From Oscillospiraceae bacterium UBA4632 (lineage in GTDB: Bacteria; Bacillota; Clostridia; Oscillospirales; Oscillospiraceae), in NCBI GenBank assembly GCA_002405995.1, contig DHMW01000076.1, positions 282 through 10,694 of the forward strand: DNA of 10,413 bases, read 5' to 3'. Both the position numbers and the translations under genes were made by a program. Below are positions 1-7,111 of this stretch, one piece after another (within the stretch, counting starts at the first letter, position 1; each line of letters starts with the position of its first letter). The notes under the pieces were generated by a model. It did not search any database. It worked only from the letters and a program-made list of their open reading frames with translations, and was not told where the DNA came from.

Positions 1-282
1 CGCCGCCGCCCGATCGAAAAGGTGGGCAGCGAGTTCGATCTGGACGTGGACTGCGTCATCATGTCCCTCGGCACCACGCCGAACCCGCTCATCAAGAACA
101 CCACGCCGGGCCTTGAGGTCAACCGCAAGGGCGGCATTGTGGTCAACGAAGCGGGTCTTACATCTCACCAGAGCGTCTACGCCGGCGGCGACGCCGTCAC
201 GGGCGCTGCCACCGTCATCCTCGCCATGGGCGCAGGCAAGCTCGGCGCGAAGAGCATCGACGAGCAGCTCGGCGGCAAATAA
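1..282 (+). CDS. gltA: NADPH-dependent glutamate synthase small-subunit-type flavoprotein, C-terminal part (5' end outside window)
   Basis: The reading frame is open from base 1 and ends at TAA, giving the last 93 residues of a protein that starts upstream of the window. The visible part has the features of the pyridine-nucleotide-disulfide oxidoreductase fold used by glutamate synthase beta subunits. These are an RRRP segment leading into VDCVIMSLGTTPNPLI, where the LGTxPNP turn belongs to the NADPH-binding part, and a terminal FAD-contacting segment VYAGGDAVTGAATVILAMGAG with its GGD motif. The family passes electrons from NADPH through FAD and Fe-S centres to make glutamate from glutamine and 2-oxoglutarate in the cytoplasm. 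In Clostridia it often works with a ferredoxin-NADP reductase partner, which would lie upstream. Related beta-type subunits of other oxidoreductases share this C-terminus, so the exact substrate is less sure than the fold. An intrinsic terminator follows directly. Confidence 0.85.
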   Translation, partial: RRRPIEKVGSEFDLDVDCVIMSLGTTPNPLIKNTTPGLEVNRKGGIVVNEAGLTSHQSVYAGGDAVTGAATVILAMGAGKLGAKSIDEQLGGK

Positions 283-293
283 ATTTCGTTAAC

Positions 294-330
294 GAAAGCG
301 CGCAGAAGCGTATTCTTCTGCGCGTTTTCT
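294..330 (+). terminator. Intrinsic terminator after the glutamate synthase gene
   Basis: A perfect 10-bp inverted repeat CGCGCAGAAG / CTTCTGCGCG (299-308 and 315-324) with loop CGTATT is followed by TTTTCT. A-U and G-U pairs extend the stem outward (294-298 with 325-329). It begins 11 bases after the upstream stop codon, so it fits as that gene's terminator. It also separates this transcript from the pyrophosphatase gene. Confidence 0.88.
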
Positions 331-361
331 CCATACTATTTCTCACGAAGGGAGAATTCTT

Positions 362-892
362 ATGAATCTCTGGCATGACATTGCACCCGCGCGCGTGCGC
401 CCCGAGGACTTTTTCGCGGTCATCGAGATCGAGAAGGGTTCGAAAAACAAGTATGAGATGGACAAAGAGACCGGCGCGCTGCGTCTCGACCGCATCCTCT
501 ACACCTCCACCCATTACCCCGCCAACTATGGCTTCATCCCCCGCACCTGGGCAGACGACGGCGACCCGCTGGACGTGCTCGTGCTCTGCTCTGAATGCAT
601 CCGTCCGCTGAGCCTGGTCGAGTGCTACCCCATCGGCGTGATCACAATGGAGGACAGCGGCAGCCTTGATGAAAAGATCATCGCCATCCCCTTCCAGGAC
701 CCGACCTACAACACCTATCAGGACATCTCGGAGCTGCCGAACCATGTAGCGAGCGAGATCCGCCACTTCTTCCGCGTGTACAAGAGCCTTGAGGGCAAGG
801 AGACCGTGGTGAGCGACGTGCTCAGCCGCGAGGAGGCCGTCAAGATCATCATCAAGTGCCAGAACGCCTATATTGAAAAATATTGCCGCTGA
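362..892 (+). CDS. ppa: Inorganic pyrophosphatase, family I (soluble)
   Basis: A soluble cytoplasmic enzyme of 176 residues that hydrolyses pyrophosphate to phosphate and so pulls biosynthetic reactions forward. The length matches the bacterial family I enzyme (about 175 residues). Nearly all catalytic positions of the Escherichia coli enzyme can be placed by eye: E24, K30, E32, R44, Y52 and Y56 (in YPANYG), the metal-binding DGDPLD motif with D66, D68 and D71, then D98, D103 and K105, and Y140-K141 in HFFRVYKSLEGK. The ATG at 362 is supported by AAGGGAG at 348-354, seven bases upstream. It is unrelated to the manganese-dependent family II (DHH) enzymes found in many other Firmicutes. I see no convincing promoter between the terminator and the start, so transcription may begin within or just after the terminator region, or come from read-through. 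The next gene starts 60 bases downstream. Confidence 0.96.
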   Translation: MNLWHDIAPARVRPEDFFAVIEIEKGSKNKYEMDKETGALRLDRILYTSTHYPANYGFIPRTWADDGDPLDVLVLCSECIRPLSLVECYPIGVITMEDSGSLDEKIIAIPFQDPTYNTYQDISELPNHVASEIRHFFRVYKSLEGKETVVSDVLSREEAVKIIIKCQNAYIEKYCR

Positions 893-952
893 CCACCCGG
901 CGGTAAGCCCCTGCACCTTTGAAAATGAGATAGTGAGAAGGAGGATACCCCT

Positions 953-2644
953 ATGCGCAAACTGCTTACCGTGCTCCTGCCGGCACTGCTGTGCCTGCTG
1001 CTGTCTGTTCCCGCGCTGGCGACGGACGGGCTGGGCGCCTTTCAGGAAACGAAATCCTATCAGAGCGGCACGTTTACCGACGTTAAGGCGGGCAGCTGGT
1101 ATGAAGCCGGCGTCCGCGCCGTGTACACCCGCGGGATCATGAACGGCACCGGCGAAAAAATCTTCGCCCCGGGGCAGACCATCACCTGGGCGCAGGCCGC
1201 CGCCATTGCCGCGCGCATCCACGCCGCCTGCGGCGGCGCGGAGATCGCTGCCGCGGATGGGCAGTGGTACGAGCCGTACCTTGCCTACGCCGCGCAGGCA
1301 AAGCTGCTGCCTTCCACCTGCCCGGAGGGCGCCGCCGCCGCGTCAACGACCATCACACGCCAGGAGCTGGCAGGGCTGTTCGCCAACGTGCTGAGCGCGG
1401 ATGAGCTGCCCGCGGTCAACGACCGGAGCATCCCCGACCTTGACACGGTGGGCGCGGAGTTCCGCGCCGCCGTGCAGCAGATGTACGCCGCGGGCGTCTT
1501 TACCGGCAAGGACGGCGGGCGCTTCGACCCCAGCGGCTCCGCCACGCGCGCGGAGATCGCCGTGATCGTCAGCCGCCTGCTGCTGCCTGGTCAGCGCGTC
1601 AGCCATGACAGCCGCGCCAACACCGCCATGTCCGGCCAGATGGGCAACTATTATCAGGGCAGTCTTGCCGTGCAGTCCGGCGACACGGTCTACTATGCCT
1701 ACCGCAACGATGACGCCGACGCGATCGGTGTTGTCGGCCGCAAGGCGGACGGCAGCACGGAGACGCTCTTTACCTCCGACCGCGTGCCGGACAACCTTTA
1801 CCTTGACGAGAACGGCGCGTTCTACTTCCTGTGGTGGGAAAAGCTGCTCCGCTACGACCCCGCCGCCAACAAGGTCGATGAGGTCTACGCTGCGAAGGGC
1901 AAGATCGACTCGTTCCAGCTCTATGACGGCAAGCTCTACGTGCTGGAAAATTACACCGGCGATTCCAATTACTCGGATCAATGGCGCTACCGCTTCGGCT
2001 GCGTGGAAAACGGGCAGTTCAAGAACCTGATGGATGGCATCACGTTTGATCAGGAGCTTTACATGGACTGCTTCCACATTTTCAACAACAAGGCGTATTT
2101 CCTCTTCGGGGACAACACGGAGCTTTCCAGCAGTGGAAGCGGCCATGTATTCTACAACTATGCGCTCTGGTCGATCGACCTTGCGACCGGCGTGAAGGGC
2201 CGCGTGGTGGACATCGATGACTTTGATATGGGTGAGATCGCCTTTGACGGCGCGACCGCCTACGCGCTGGAGTGGGATAAGGATGATACAGTCCCCCTGC
2301 GCATCATCCGCTTCAGCCTGCTCCAGCCGGAGCTTCGCGAGGTCTTGGCAACGCTTCCCATGGAAGCGAAGGATCTCTATCCTCTCCTGTTTGCCAACGG
2401 AGGTGACCTCTATTATCTTTCCTCCGGCGCACATCGCCTGTGGCACATCAGCCAGAGCGGAGAGGTGACTGTGGCCTCTCAGATCCCGTGGAGCGACCAC
2501 ACGTTCGAGCAGGCGACCGTCACGCCGCAGGGCATCCTGTTCCACGACGAGACCACACTCCGGGTGACCGATTCCTCGAGGTTCAAGGTCCGCCAGCCGG
2601 ACGGCTTGGTCGTGAACTGCCTTGATTTCCTGAAGCTCAACTGA
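953..2644 (+). CDS. Secreted SLH-domain protein with predicted beta-propeller-like C-terminal region
   Basis: The 563-residue product starts with a signal peptide: MRK, a leucine-rich core, and a probable cleavage after VPALA (residue 23). There is no lipobox cysteine. Three SLH repeats follow. Repeat 1 is at about 41-90 (FTDVKAGSWYEAGVRAVYTRG...) and ends in a degenerate ITWAQ where TRxE is expected. Repeat 2 is at about 102-147 with ITRQE, and repeat 3 at about 160-209 with ATRAE. SLH triplets in general bind secondary cell-wall polymers, so the protein probably sits on the outside of the cell. Residues from about 225 to the end form repeated beta-rich blocks (VYYAYR, LYVLENYT, AYFLFGDN, LYYLSSG, ILFHDE) resembling DUF5050-like or other propeller domains, with no catalytic motif that I recognise. 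The ligand is unknown. The ATG is well supported by AAGGAGG at 938-944, eight bases upstream. A strong terminator lies 95 bases after the stop. Confidence 0.9.
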   Translation: MRKLLTVLLPALLCLLLSVPALATDGLGAFQETKSYQSGTFTDVKAGSWYEAGVRAVYTRGIMNGTGEKIFAPGQTITWAQAAAIAARIHAACGGAEIAAADGQWYEPYLAYAAQAKLLPSTCPEGAAAASTTITRQELAGLFANVLSADELPAVNDRSIPDLDTVGAEFRAAVQQMYAAGVFTGKDGGRFDPSGSATRAEIAVIVSRLLLPGQRVSHDSRANTAMSGQMGNYYQGSLAVQSGDTVYYAYRNDDADAIGVVGRKADGSTETLFTSDRVPDNLYLDENGAFYFLWWEKLLRYDPAANKVDEVYAAKGKIDSFQLYDGKLYVLENYTGDSNYSDQWRYRFGCVENGQFKNLMDGITFDQELYMDCFHIFNNKAYFLFGDNTELSSSGSGHVFYNYALWSIDLATGVKGRVVDIDDFDMGEIAFDGATAYALEWDKDDTVPLRIIRFSLLQPELREVLATLPMEAKDLYPLLFANGGDLYYLSSGAHRLWHISQSGEVTVASQIPWSDHTFEQATVTPQGILFHDETTLRVTDSSRFKVRQPDGLVVNCLDFLKLN

Positions 2645-2861
2645 GCCGGCTGCACTGCCGGACAGGGGCGTAACCGCCGCCGGAGCAACGCGGCTGAAAT
2701 GACAGCCGGCCGCAAGGGTCCGGGACTGTTCCAACAATGAAAGCAGAGCATTCCGACAGCCAGTCGGAATGCTCTGCTTTTTCGGTATGCGGTCCCGCCG
2801 CCTCTGCCTGCCGCTCCGCAGGAGAGGGCCCGTCTGCCCCACGGAGACCGGACAGAAGCTG
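2645..2861. other. Convergent intergenic region
   Basis: These 217 bases separate the plus-strand SLH gene from the end of the minus-strand ABC operon. They contain a small hairpin CCGGC-N6-GCCGG (2646-2661), just after the SLH stop and without a T-run, and the long terminator hairpin listed separately. I see no credible gene or promoter in the rest. Confidence 0.6.
2740..2782 (+). terminator. Strong intrinsic terminator after the SLH gene, possibly bidirectional
   Basis: A perfect 18-bp stem (2740-2757 with 2763-2780) around the loop AGCCA is followed on the plus strand by a run of five T (2778-2782). On the minus strand the same stem is followed only by TTTCATTGTT, a weaker tract. It lies 82 bases beyond the stop of the converging permease gene, so it may also end the ABC operon, less efficiently. 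Confidence 0.93.
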
Positions 2862-4457
2862 TCACAGCGCCGCGAATTCCCGTGCGCCGCTCGTCCTGAG
2901 CCAGCGGTACAGCAGCGCCGCGGCCAGCAGCGTGACGAATGTGAAGATCGCAAGGTAAGCGCCCGCGCCAAGCTTCCAGCCCTGCCAGAGATACAGCCCC
3001 GCAAGCGCGAGCGAATAGAGCCAGCCGCCGAACATTGCGATCATCACCGCCATGCTCTGCTTGATGGGAGCAAGCTCGCTCGTCCAGGTAAGGTTCGCCC
3101 GTTTCACGCCGAGCGCCAGCCCAAGGCAGGCGGAAAACGCGATGTATGCCAGCGCCGTGACCATCGCAAGCGCCAGCGCAGGCGTCGCGGGCAAAATAAA
3201 TGCCATGCAGATAAGCGGCACGAGCGCCGGGACCGCCGTGAGCAGCAGCTGCACGCTGAGTTTGGCGCGCAGCACCTGCCACGCACTCACAGGCAGCGAC
3301 TGCGTGAGCCACAGGGACTTGCCCTCAAGCGAGACGGACGGCGCCGCCATGTTGTTCATCGATGCGACGGTGCACACGCCCGTGCAGAGCAGCACCTCCG
3401 CGCAGCCGCCGCGGCTGCCGAACACCATATCCAGCACCGAGACGGCCTCTCCCCCCTTCCACAAAAGGAGGACGCCCACGATCGGCAGCAGCAGGATGCC
3501 GAGGCCGCAGTTGAGCATATAGTTCGGGCTGGCGGTAAAGCGCGCAAGCTCCTTGCCGAGCAGCGCCGAGGCAATGCTGCGGCGCTCCGTCCGTTTCTCG
3601 CGGTAGACGGCGCGAGTCGTGCGGCCCGTGGAGGTCACGACCTTCAGAAAGCTCCTCGAGAGCAGGTACCACATCAGCGCGAACAGCGCCAGGACCGCCA
3701 GAGAAACGAGCAGCATCGCCATGCCGCTGCCCTCTCCCACGCGGCCGAACAGATAGATAGGATACGCGCTGCCCTGCACCTTTTCGCCGAGCGTGACGGC
3801 GTTGAGCAGCAGCGCATTGATCAGATCGCTCGCGCGGAAGCAGGCAAAGTAATAGATCCCGATGCCCGCGAGCGAGACGATGACCGTGATGATGCCCTTG
3901 TGGCGCAGCTTGAGGCTGAGCTGCGCGATGACCCAGCCGAGCGCACAGGAGAGCACCAGCACGAAAACGGAGATCAGGAACGTCAGCAGCACGCCGCCGA
4001 GGATCGCCATCGGCGCAGCCGACACCGTGACCCAGTAGACGATGACCGCGGGAACAATGACGACCGCGGAGTACATAAGGCCCATCAGGTAGACCGTCAG
4101 CAGCCGCGCCGCCATCAGCGTGCGCACGGGGATCGGCATAGAGAGCAGCAGATCGTTGTCCTTGGCGAGGTACAGCCCGGAAAACGTGTTGAACACGCTG
4201 CCGAACGCACCGAGAAACACCGCCAGCAGCCCCATCAGCGCAAAGTAGAGCCAGCCCACGCCAAGCCCTGCCAGCGTGCCGCAGAGCGTGACGGAGAGGA
4301 ATGTAAATATGCCGCCGAGCATACCGGCCATCAGCAGCACAAACAGCGCGATATAACCGATGATCGCGCCGCGGGAGCGCTTTTTGTTCTTTTTCGCATC
4401 ATAGAAATAGCTGCGGAAGATCTCCGTCAGCTGCTTGTTCACCAGCACCTTCAGCAT
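2862..4457 (-). CDS. Large polytopic ABC exporter permease (putative ABC_tran_2-type)
   Basis: The 531-residue product is strongly hydrophobic, with roughly a dozen predicted membrane spans. A short cytoplasmic N-terminus with a basic patch (KKNKKRSR, about 22-29) precedes the first span (about 30-56). The segment LAKDNDLLLSMPIP after the second hydrophobic block is typical of large two-component exporter permeases that pair with EcsA-like ATPases, and the length fits that group. It probably forms the membrane channel for the ATPase encoded immediately upstream. The two genes overlap as ATGCTGA, and the permease has a good ribosome-binding site GGAGG (4465-4469), seven bases before its ATG, inside the ATPase coding end. 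This arrangement favours translational coupling. It is the last gene of the apparent four-gene operon. The substrate cannot be told from sequence. Confidence 0.85.
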   Translation of the reverse strand: MLKVLVNKQLTEIFRSYFYDAKKNKKRSRGAIIGYIALFVLLMAGMLGGIFTFLSVTLCGTLAGLGVGWLYFALMGLLAVFLGAFGSVFNTFSGLYLAKDNDLLLSMPIPVRTLMAARLLTVYLMGLMYSAVVIVPAVIVYWVTVSAAPMAILGGVLLTFLISVFVLVLSCALGWVIAQLSLKLRHKGIITVIVSLAGIGIYYFACFRASDLINALLLNAVTLGEKVQGSAYPIYLFGRVGEGSGMAMLLVSLAVLALFALMWYLLSRSFLKVVTSTGRTTRAVYREKRTERRSIASALLGKELARFTASPNYMLNCGLGILLLPIVGVLLLWKGGEAVSVLDMVFGSRGGCAEVLLCTGVCTVASMNNMAAPSVSLEGKSLWLTQSLPVSAWQVLRAKLSVQLLLTAVPALVPLICMAFILPATPALALAMVTALAYIAFSACLGLALGVKRANLTWTSELAPIKQSMAVMIAMFGGWLYSLALAGLYLWQGWKLGAGAYLAIFTFVTLLAAALLYRWLRTSGAREFAAL

Positions 4458-5164
4458 TGCTCGTCCTCCAGCTCAAGGAAGACCTCCTCGAGCGAATCGT
4501 CGCCCTTGACCTCCTCCATAGTACCGGAGCGGATGAGCCTGCCGCCCTTGATGATGGCGACCTTGTCGCAGAGCTTTTCGGCGACCTCCAGCACGTGGGT
4601 CGAAAAGAAGATCGCGCCGCCTTCGTCGCAGACCTCGCGCATCATGCCCTTGAGGATATGCGCGGCCTTCGGATCCAGCCCGACAAAGGGCTCGTCCATC
4701 AGGATCAGCCGCGGCGCGTGCAGCCAGGCGGAGATGATGGCAAGCTTCTGCTTCATGCCGTGGGAATAGGCGGCGATGGGCTGGGCAAGGTCGTCCGTCA
4801 GCTCAAAGAGATCCGCATACCGGCGGATGCGCTCCTGCCGCTCCTGCGCGCCCACGCCGAAAATATCGGCGATGAAATTCAGATACTTGATGCCGGTCAT
4901 GAAATCATAGAGATCCGGGTTGTCCGGGATGTAGGCAAGCATCCGCTTGCAGGCAAGGGGTTCGTCCTTGATGGAGTGTCCGCCGATGCGGATCTCGCCG
5001 GAATCGAACTGCTGGATGCCGACAACGGACTTGAGCGTTGTGGTCTTGCCCGCTCCGTTGTGACCGATGAAGCCGTAGATCTCCCCCGGTGCGATGTGGA
5101 GCGACAGATCGTCCACAGCCTTCTTCTCGCCGAAGGTCTTTGTCAGGTGGTCGATGATAAGCAT
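4451..5164 (-). CDS. ABC transporter ATP-binding protein, EcsA-like
   Basis: A complete nucleotide-binding domain of 237 residues. Walker A is GHNGAGKTT (34-42), Walker B is LILMDE (153-158) with catalytic E158, the D-loop is GLDP (162-165) and the H-loop is H190 in FFSTHVLE. The ABC signature is SHGMKQ (134-139) rather than LSGGQ. The usual Q-loop glutamine is replaced in YIPDNPDLYD (78-87), a pattern also seen in EcsA and bacteriocin-export-type ATPases. It should power the permease that follows and overlaps its end by seven bases. The start at 5164 has AAGGGAG (5173-5179) eight bases upstream. An ATG at 5171 is in another frame and gives only a short shadow. It lies 37 bases after the preceding permease gene on the same strand, so all four ABC genes probably share a transcript. 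Confidence 0.92.
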   Translation of the reverse strand: MLIIDHLTKTFGEKKAVDDLSLHIAPGEIYGFIGHNGAGKTTTLKSVVGIQQFDSGEIRIGGHSIKDEPLACKRMLAYIPDNPDLYDFMTGIKYLNFIADIFGVGAQERQERIRRYADLFELTDDLAQPIAAYSHGMKQKLAIISAWLHAPRLILMDEPFVGLDPKAAHILKGMMREVCDEGGAIFFSTHVLEVAEKLCDKVAIIKGGRLIRSGTMEEVKGDDSLEEVFLELEDEQC

Positions 5165-5182
5165 GGGTCATTCTCCCTTCTC

Positions 5183-5202
5183 TTTCTTGCTTGCTTGTTT
5201 GT
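5183..5202. repeat. Short imperfect tetranucleotide run between the two ABC gene pairs
   Basis: Read on the plus strand the units are TTTC, TTGC, TTGC, TTGT, TTGT. In the minus-strand transcript this becomes a purine-rich, unstructured stretch directly before the ribosome-binding site of the Ecs-like ATPase. Only two identical adjacent units occur at a time, so slippage is possible but not demonstrated. Confidence 0.5.
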
Positions 5203-6104
5203 TATCTGTTTCGCTTTTCCGCCAGCAGCACGTTCAGCAGCACGTAAAGACCCGTCAGCGCAAGCACCGCTCCGATCAGGATCAGGTACATGGCAGGAAG
5301 CGATACCTTTTCGCCATAGAAATACAGATTGCAGTCGATCGAATCGCGGATCAGCCCGATCACCTCGTCCGGAAAGCCGTCGGCGCGCAGCTGCTCAAAA
5401 ACGCCGCGCAGCGCATGGTTGCGCAGAAGGCTCGTGCCGTAGGTCCCCGGCAGGAACGAAAGCGCCTTCTGCAGCCCCTCCGAAAAGTTTGAGATCGGCA
5501 TATACGCGCCGCAGAGAAAGCCATAGCCCGCGCTGACGATGGTGCCGACCGCCGAAGCCTGCCCGCCTGTTGACAGGAAAAAATTCACGCAGGAGGAAAG
5601 CGCCACGCCGAACAGCGTGAGCAGCACCACGTCCAGCAGCAGCGCCAGCACGTCCGCAGCCGACAGGTACCAGCCCATATAGCCAAGGTATGCAAGGCAC
5701 ACGGCATAGGCCGTGACGCTCACGATCAGCGTCGTGAGCGCCGAGGCGCAGAAGTAGCCCGCCGCCAGCGTCGAGCGCCGGACGGGCGAGACCGTCAGAT
5801 CCCGCCGCGCGCCGCTCACCTTGTCCTGCACCATCAGCAGATTCGAGCAGAACGCCACCGTCACGCAGCTCACCGCCAGCAGCGACGAGGCGAGCTGTCC
5901 GCCGACGGTCGCGTCGATCAGGCTTCCCTCCACGCTGAAGAACGCAGGAAGCGCCGCAGTAAAGCTGTCGCGGTAGACGCCGGCAAGGAACGTGCCGTAG
6001 AGCACCAGCAGGATGACCGGTGTGATGAGCGAAACGAAAAACATCCCCTTATCCCGGAAAAACAGCTTGACATTGCGCTGGATCAGCGCACCCAGTCCCG
6101 TCAT
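5202..6104 (-). CDS. ABC-2 type transporter permease (DrrB-like)
   Basis: A 300-residue membrane protein with about six predicted spans, near residues 20-42, 70-92, 113-138, 146-172, 178-198 and 265-292. A long extracytoplasmic loop follows span 1, as in the ABC2_membrane family. The cytoplasmic loop VQDKVSGARRDLTVSPVRRS between spans 2 and 3 resembles the conserved region (coupling to the ATPase) of DrrB/NodJ-type permeases. Its ATG overlaps the TGA of the upstream ATPase as ATGA, and GGGAGG (6114-6119) lies nine bases before the start within the ATPase gene. The two therefore form a translationally coupled pair. Such exporters move drugs, lipids, glycans or peptides. Nothing here narrows the substrate. 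Confidence 0.9.
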   Translation of the reverse strand: MTGLGALIQRNVKLFFRDKGMFFVSLITPVILLVLYGTFLAGVYRDSFTAALPAFFSVEGSLIDATVGGQLASSLLAVSCVTVAFCSNLLMVQDKVSGARRDLTVSPVRRSTLAAGYFCASALTTLIVSVTAYAVCLAYLGYMGWYLSAADVLALLLDVVLLTLFGVALSSCVNFFLSTGGQASAVGTIVSAGYGFLCGAYMPISNFSEGLQKALSFLPGTYGTSLLRNHALRGVFEQLRADGFPDEVIGLIRDSIDCNLYFYGEKVSLPAMYLILIGAVLALTGLYVLLNVLLAEKRNR

Positions 6105-7015
6105 TTCGCCGCACCTCCCGTCAGCTTTTTGCCCGTTACGGCAAGGAACACATCATCCATCTTTCCCTTAGTCAGCTCATAATCCGTAAAAAACGCCGGA
6201 TGCGCCGTGATGAGCTTCGTCGCCGCCGCGGGGTTCGGCACGGATACGCGCACCGCATCGCGGATCGTCTCGCAGGGATAGCCCAGCACCCCCGCCTGCT
6301 CTGCCGTCACGCCGTAGAGCGTGAGGAAGTCGCCCGTCCAGGTGTTTTTCAGCGTCAGCGGCGTCCCTTCGGCAGCAATGCGGCCACTGTCGAGGATGAC
6401 CACGTAATCCGCGTCTGCCGCCTCCTCCATATAGTGCGTGGTGAGGAAGACCGTCAGCCTTTCCTCCCGGCGCAGCCGCTGCACCACATCCCAGAGGAGC
6501 CGCCGCGTCTGCGGGTCCAGCCCGGTGGTCGGCTCATCCAGGATCAGGATCTCCGGCCGGTGCAGCAGCGCGCGGGCAATGTCGATGCGGCGGCGCTGCC
6601 CGCCGGAGAGCTTTCCGAGCGTGCGGCCCAGCAGCGGCTCCAGCTCCAGCAGCGCGGAAAGCTCGGCAAGGCGGGTGCGGAAACGTTCGCCGGTGATGCC
6701 GTAGAGCGCGGCGCGCGAGCGTAGATTTTCCCGCACGGTCAGCACGCTGTCAAGCGCAGAGGACTGGAATACCACGCCCAGCCTGCGCGAAATGCCCGCC
6801 AGCGCGCGGTCGATCTCCTCCCCGCACACGCGCACGCTGCCGCTGTCCTTTTCCAGCTGCCCGCTGAGGATGGAGATCGTGGTGGACTTGCCCGCGCCGT
6901 TCACGCCCAGAAAAGCAAACAGCTCGCCGCGCTGCACGTGAAAGGACAGGTCCTGCACCGCCTTGACCTCGCCAAAGCTCTTGCAGAGGTTTTCAATTTC
7001 TATGATGTGTTCCAT
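6101..7015 (-). CDS. ABC transporter ATP-binding protein, DrrA-like
   Basis: With the start at 7015 (MEHIIEIENL) the product has 304 residues. It carries Walker A GVNGAGKS (37-44), Q-loop Q84 (VVFQ), a canonical LSGGQ signature (136-140), Walker B ILILDE (156-161), D-loop GLDP (165-168) and H-loop H194 (LTTHYMEE). A C-terminal extension of about 75 residues is typical of DrrA-type exporters. The frame is open up to a TTG at 7051, but that codon lies in the promoter/operator, upstream of the predicted transcription start. The ATG at 7015 has GGGAG (7022-7026) six bases before it, so I prefer it. It is the first gene of the apparent operon, energises the permease whose ATG overlaps its stop, and is preceded by its own promoter. 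Confidence 0.93.
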   Translation of the reverse strand: MEHIIEIENLCKSFGEVKAVQDLSFHVQRGELFAFLGVNGAGKSTTISILSGQLEKDSGSVRVCGEEIDRALAGISRRLGVVFQSSALDSVLTVRENLRSRAALYGITGERFRTRLAELSALLELEPLLGRTLGKLSGGQRRRIDIARALLHRPEILILDEPTTGLDPQTRRLLWDVVQRLRREERLTVFLTTHYMEEAADADYVVILDSGRIAAEGTPLTLKNTWTGDFLTLYGVTAEQAGVLGYPCETIRDAVRVSVPNPAAATKLITAHPAFFTDYELTKGKMDDVFLAVTGKKLTGGAAK

Positions 7016-7030
7016 ATCCTTCTCCCGGAG

Positions 7031-7051
7031 TTGATATCTATATGATATCAA
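7031..7051. promoter_or_regulatory. Perfect inverted repeat overlapping the -10 box of the ABC operon (probable operator)
   Basis: TTGATATC-N5-GATATCAA is an exact 8-bp inverted repeat with spacer TATAT. It covers the -10 hexamer and the predicted start of transcription, the usual place for a repressor site. A second, shorter inverted repeat ATAGA-TT-TCTAT (7052-7063) sits between the -35 and -10 boxes. Which regulator binds is not visible. The membrane XRE protein encoded just upstream is one candidate, and an unlinked PadR- or GntR-type repressor is another. Confidence 0.72.
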
Positions 7052-7070
7052 ATAGATTTCTATCTGTCAA
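7042..7070 (-). promoter_or_regulatory. Sigma-A-type promoter of the four-gene ABC operon
   Basis: On the minus strand, TTGACA (7070-7065) is followed after 17 bases by TATCAT (7047-7042), matching 6/6 and 5/6 of the consensus. Transcription would start near 7035, leaving a leader of about 20 bases before the ATG at 7015. Upstream, two A/T blocks (GTAAAAT on the plus strand, 7081-7087 and 7092-7098) are spaced 11 bp apart and could act as a weak UP-like element. Confidence 0.8.
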
Positions 7071-7111
7071 CTCTGCTCCTGTAAAATTCCGGTAAAATCA
7101 TGCGCAGGCAT

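Noticed and set aside
334..339. TACTAT as a -10 box for the pyrophosphatase gene
   Set aside because: No -35 element lies at a suitable distance, and transcription would begin at the ribosome-binding site itself.
215..1222. A 335-codon open frame on the minus strand
   Set aside because: It runs antisense through the glutamate synthase end, the terminator, the pyrophosphatase and the SLH gene start. These are all well supported on the plus strand.
2646..2661. CCGGC-N6-GCCGG hairpin after the SLH stop as a terminator
   Set aside because: The stem is only 5 bp and has no T-run. The strong terminator is further downstream at 2740-2782.
1343..3004. A 553-codon open frame on the minus strand
   Set aside because: It is antisense to the SLH gene, runs through the terminator hairpin and into the permease gene, and shows no recognisable domain.
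2769..4769. A 666-codon open frame on the plus strand
   Set aside because: It lies opposite the ABC permease and the end of its ATPase. Its translation is rich in Arg, Gln, His and Glu without any domain, as expected for the antisense of a hydrophobic, GC-rich gene. It has no ribosome-binding site or promoter.
4457..5536. A 359-codon open frame on the plus strand
   Set aside because: It is opposite an ATPase with all key motifs intact, so it is a shadow frame.
7016..7051. TTG start at 7051 for the DrrA-like ATPase
   Set aside because: It would add 12 residues encoded by the operator and -10 box, upstream of the predicted transcription start. The ATG at 7015 has a proper ribosome-binding site.
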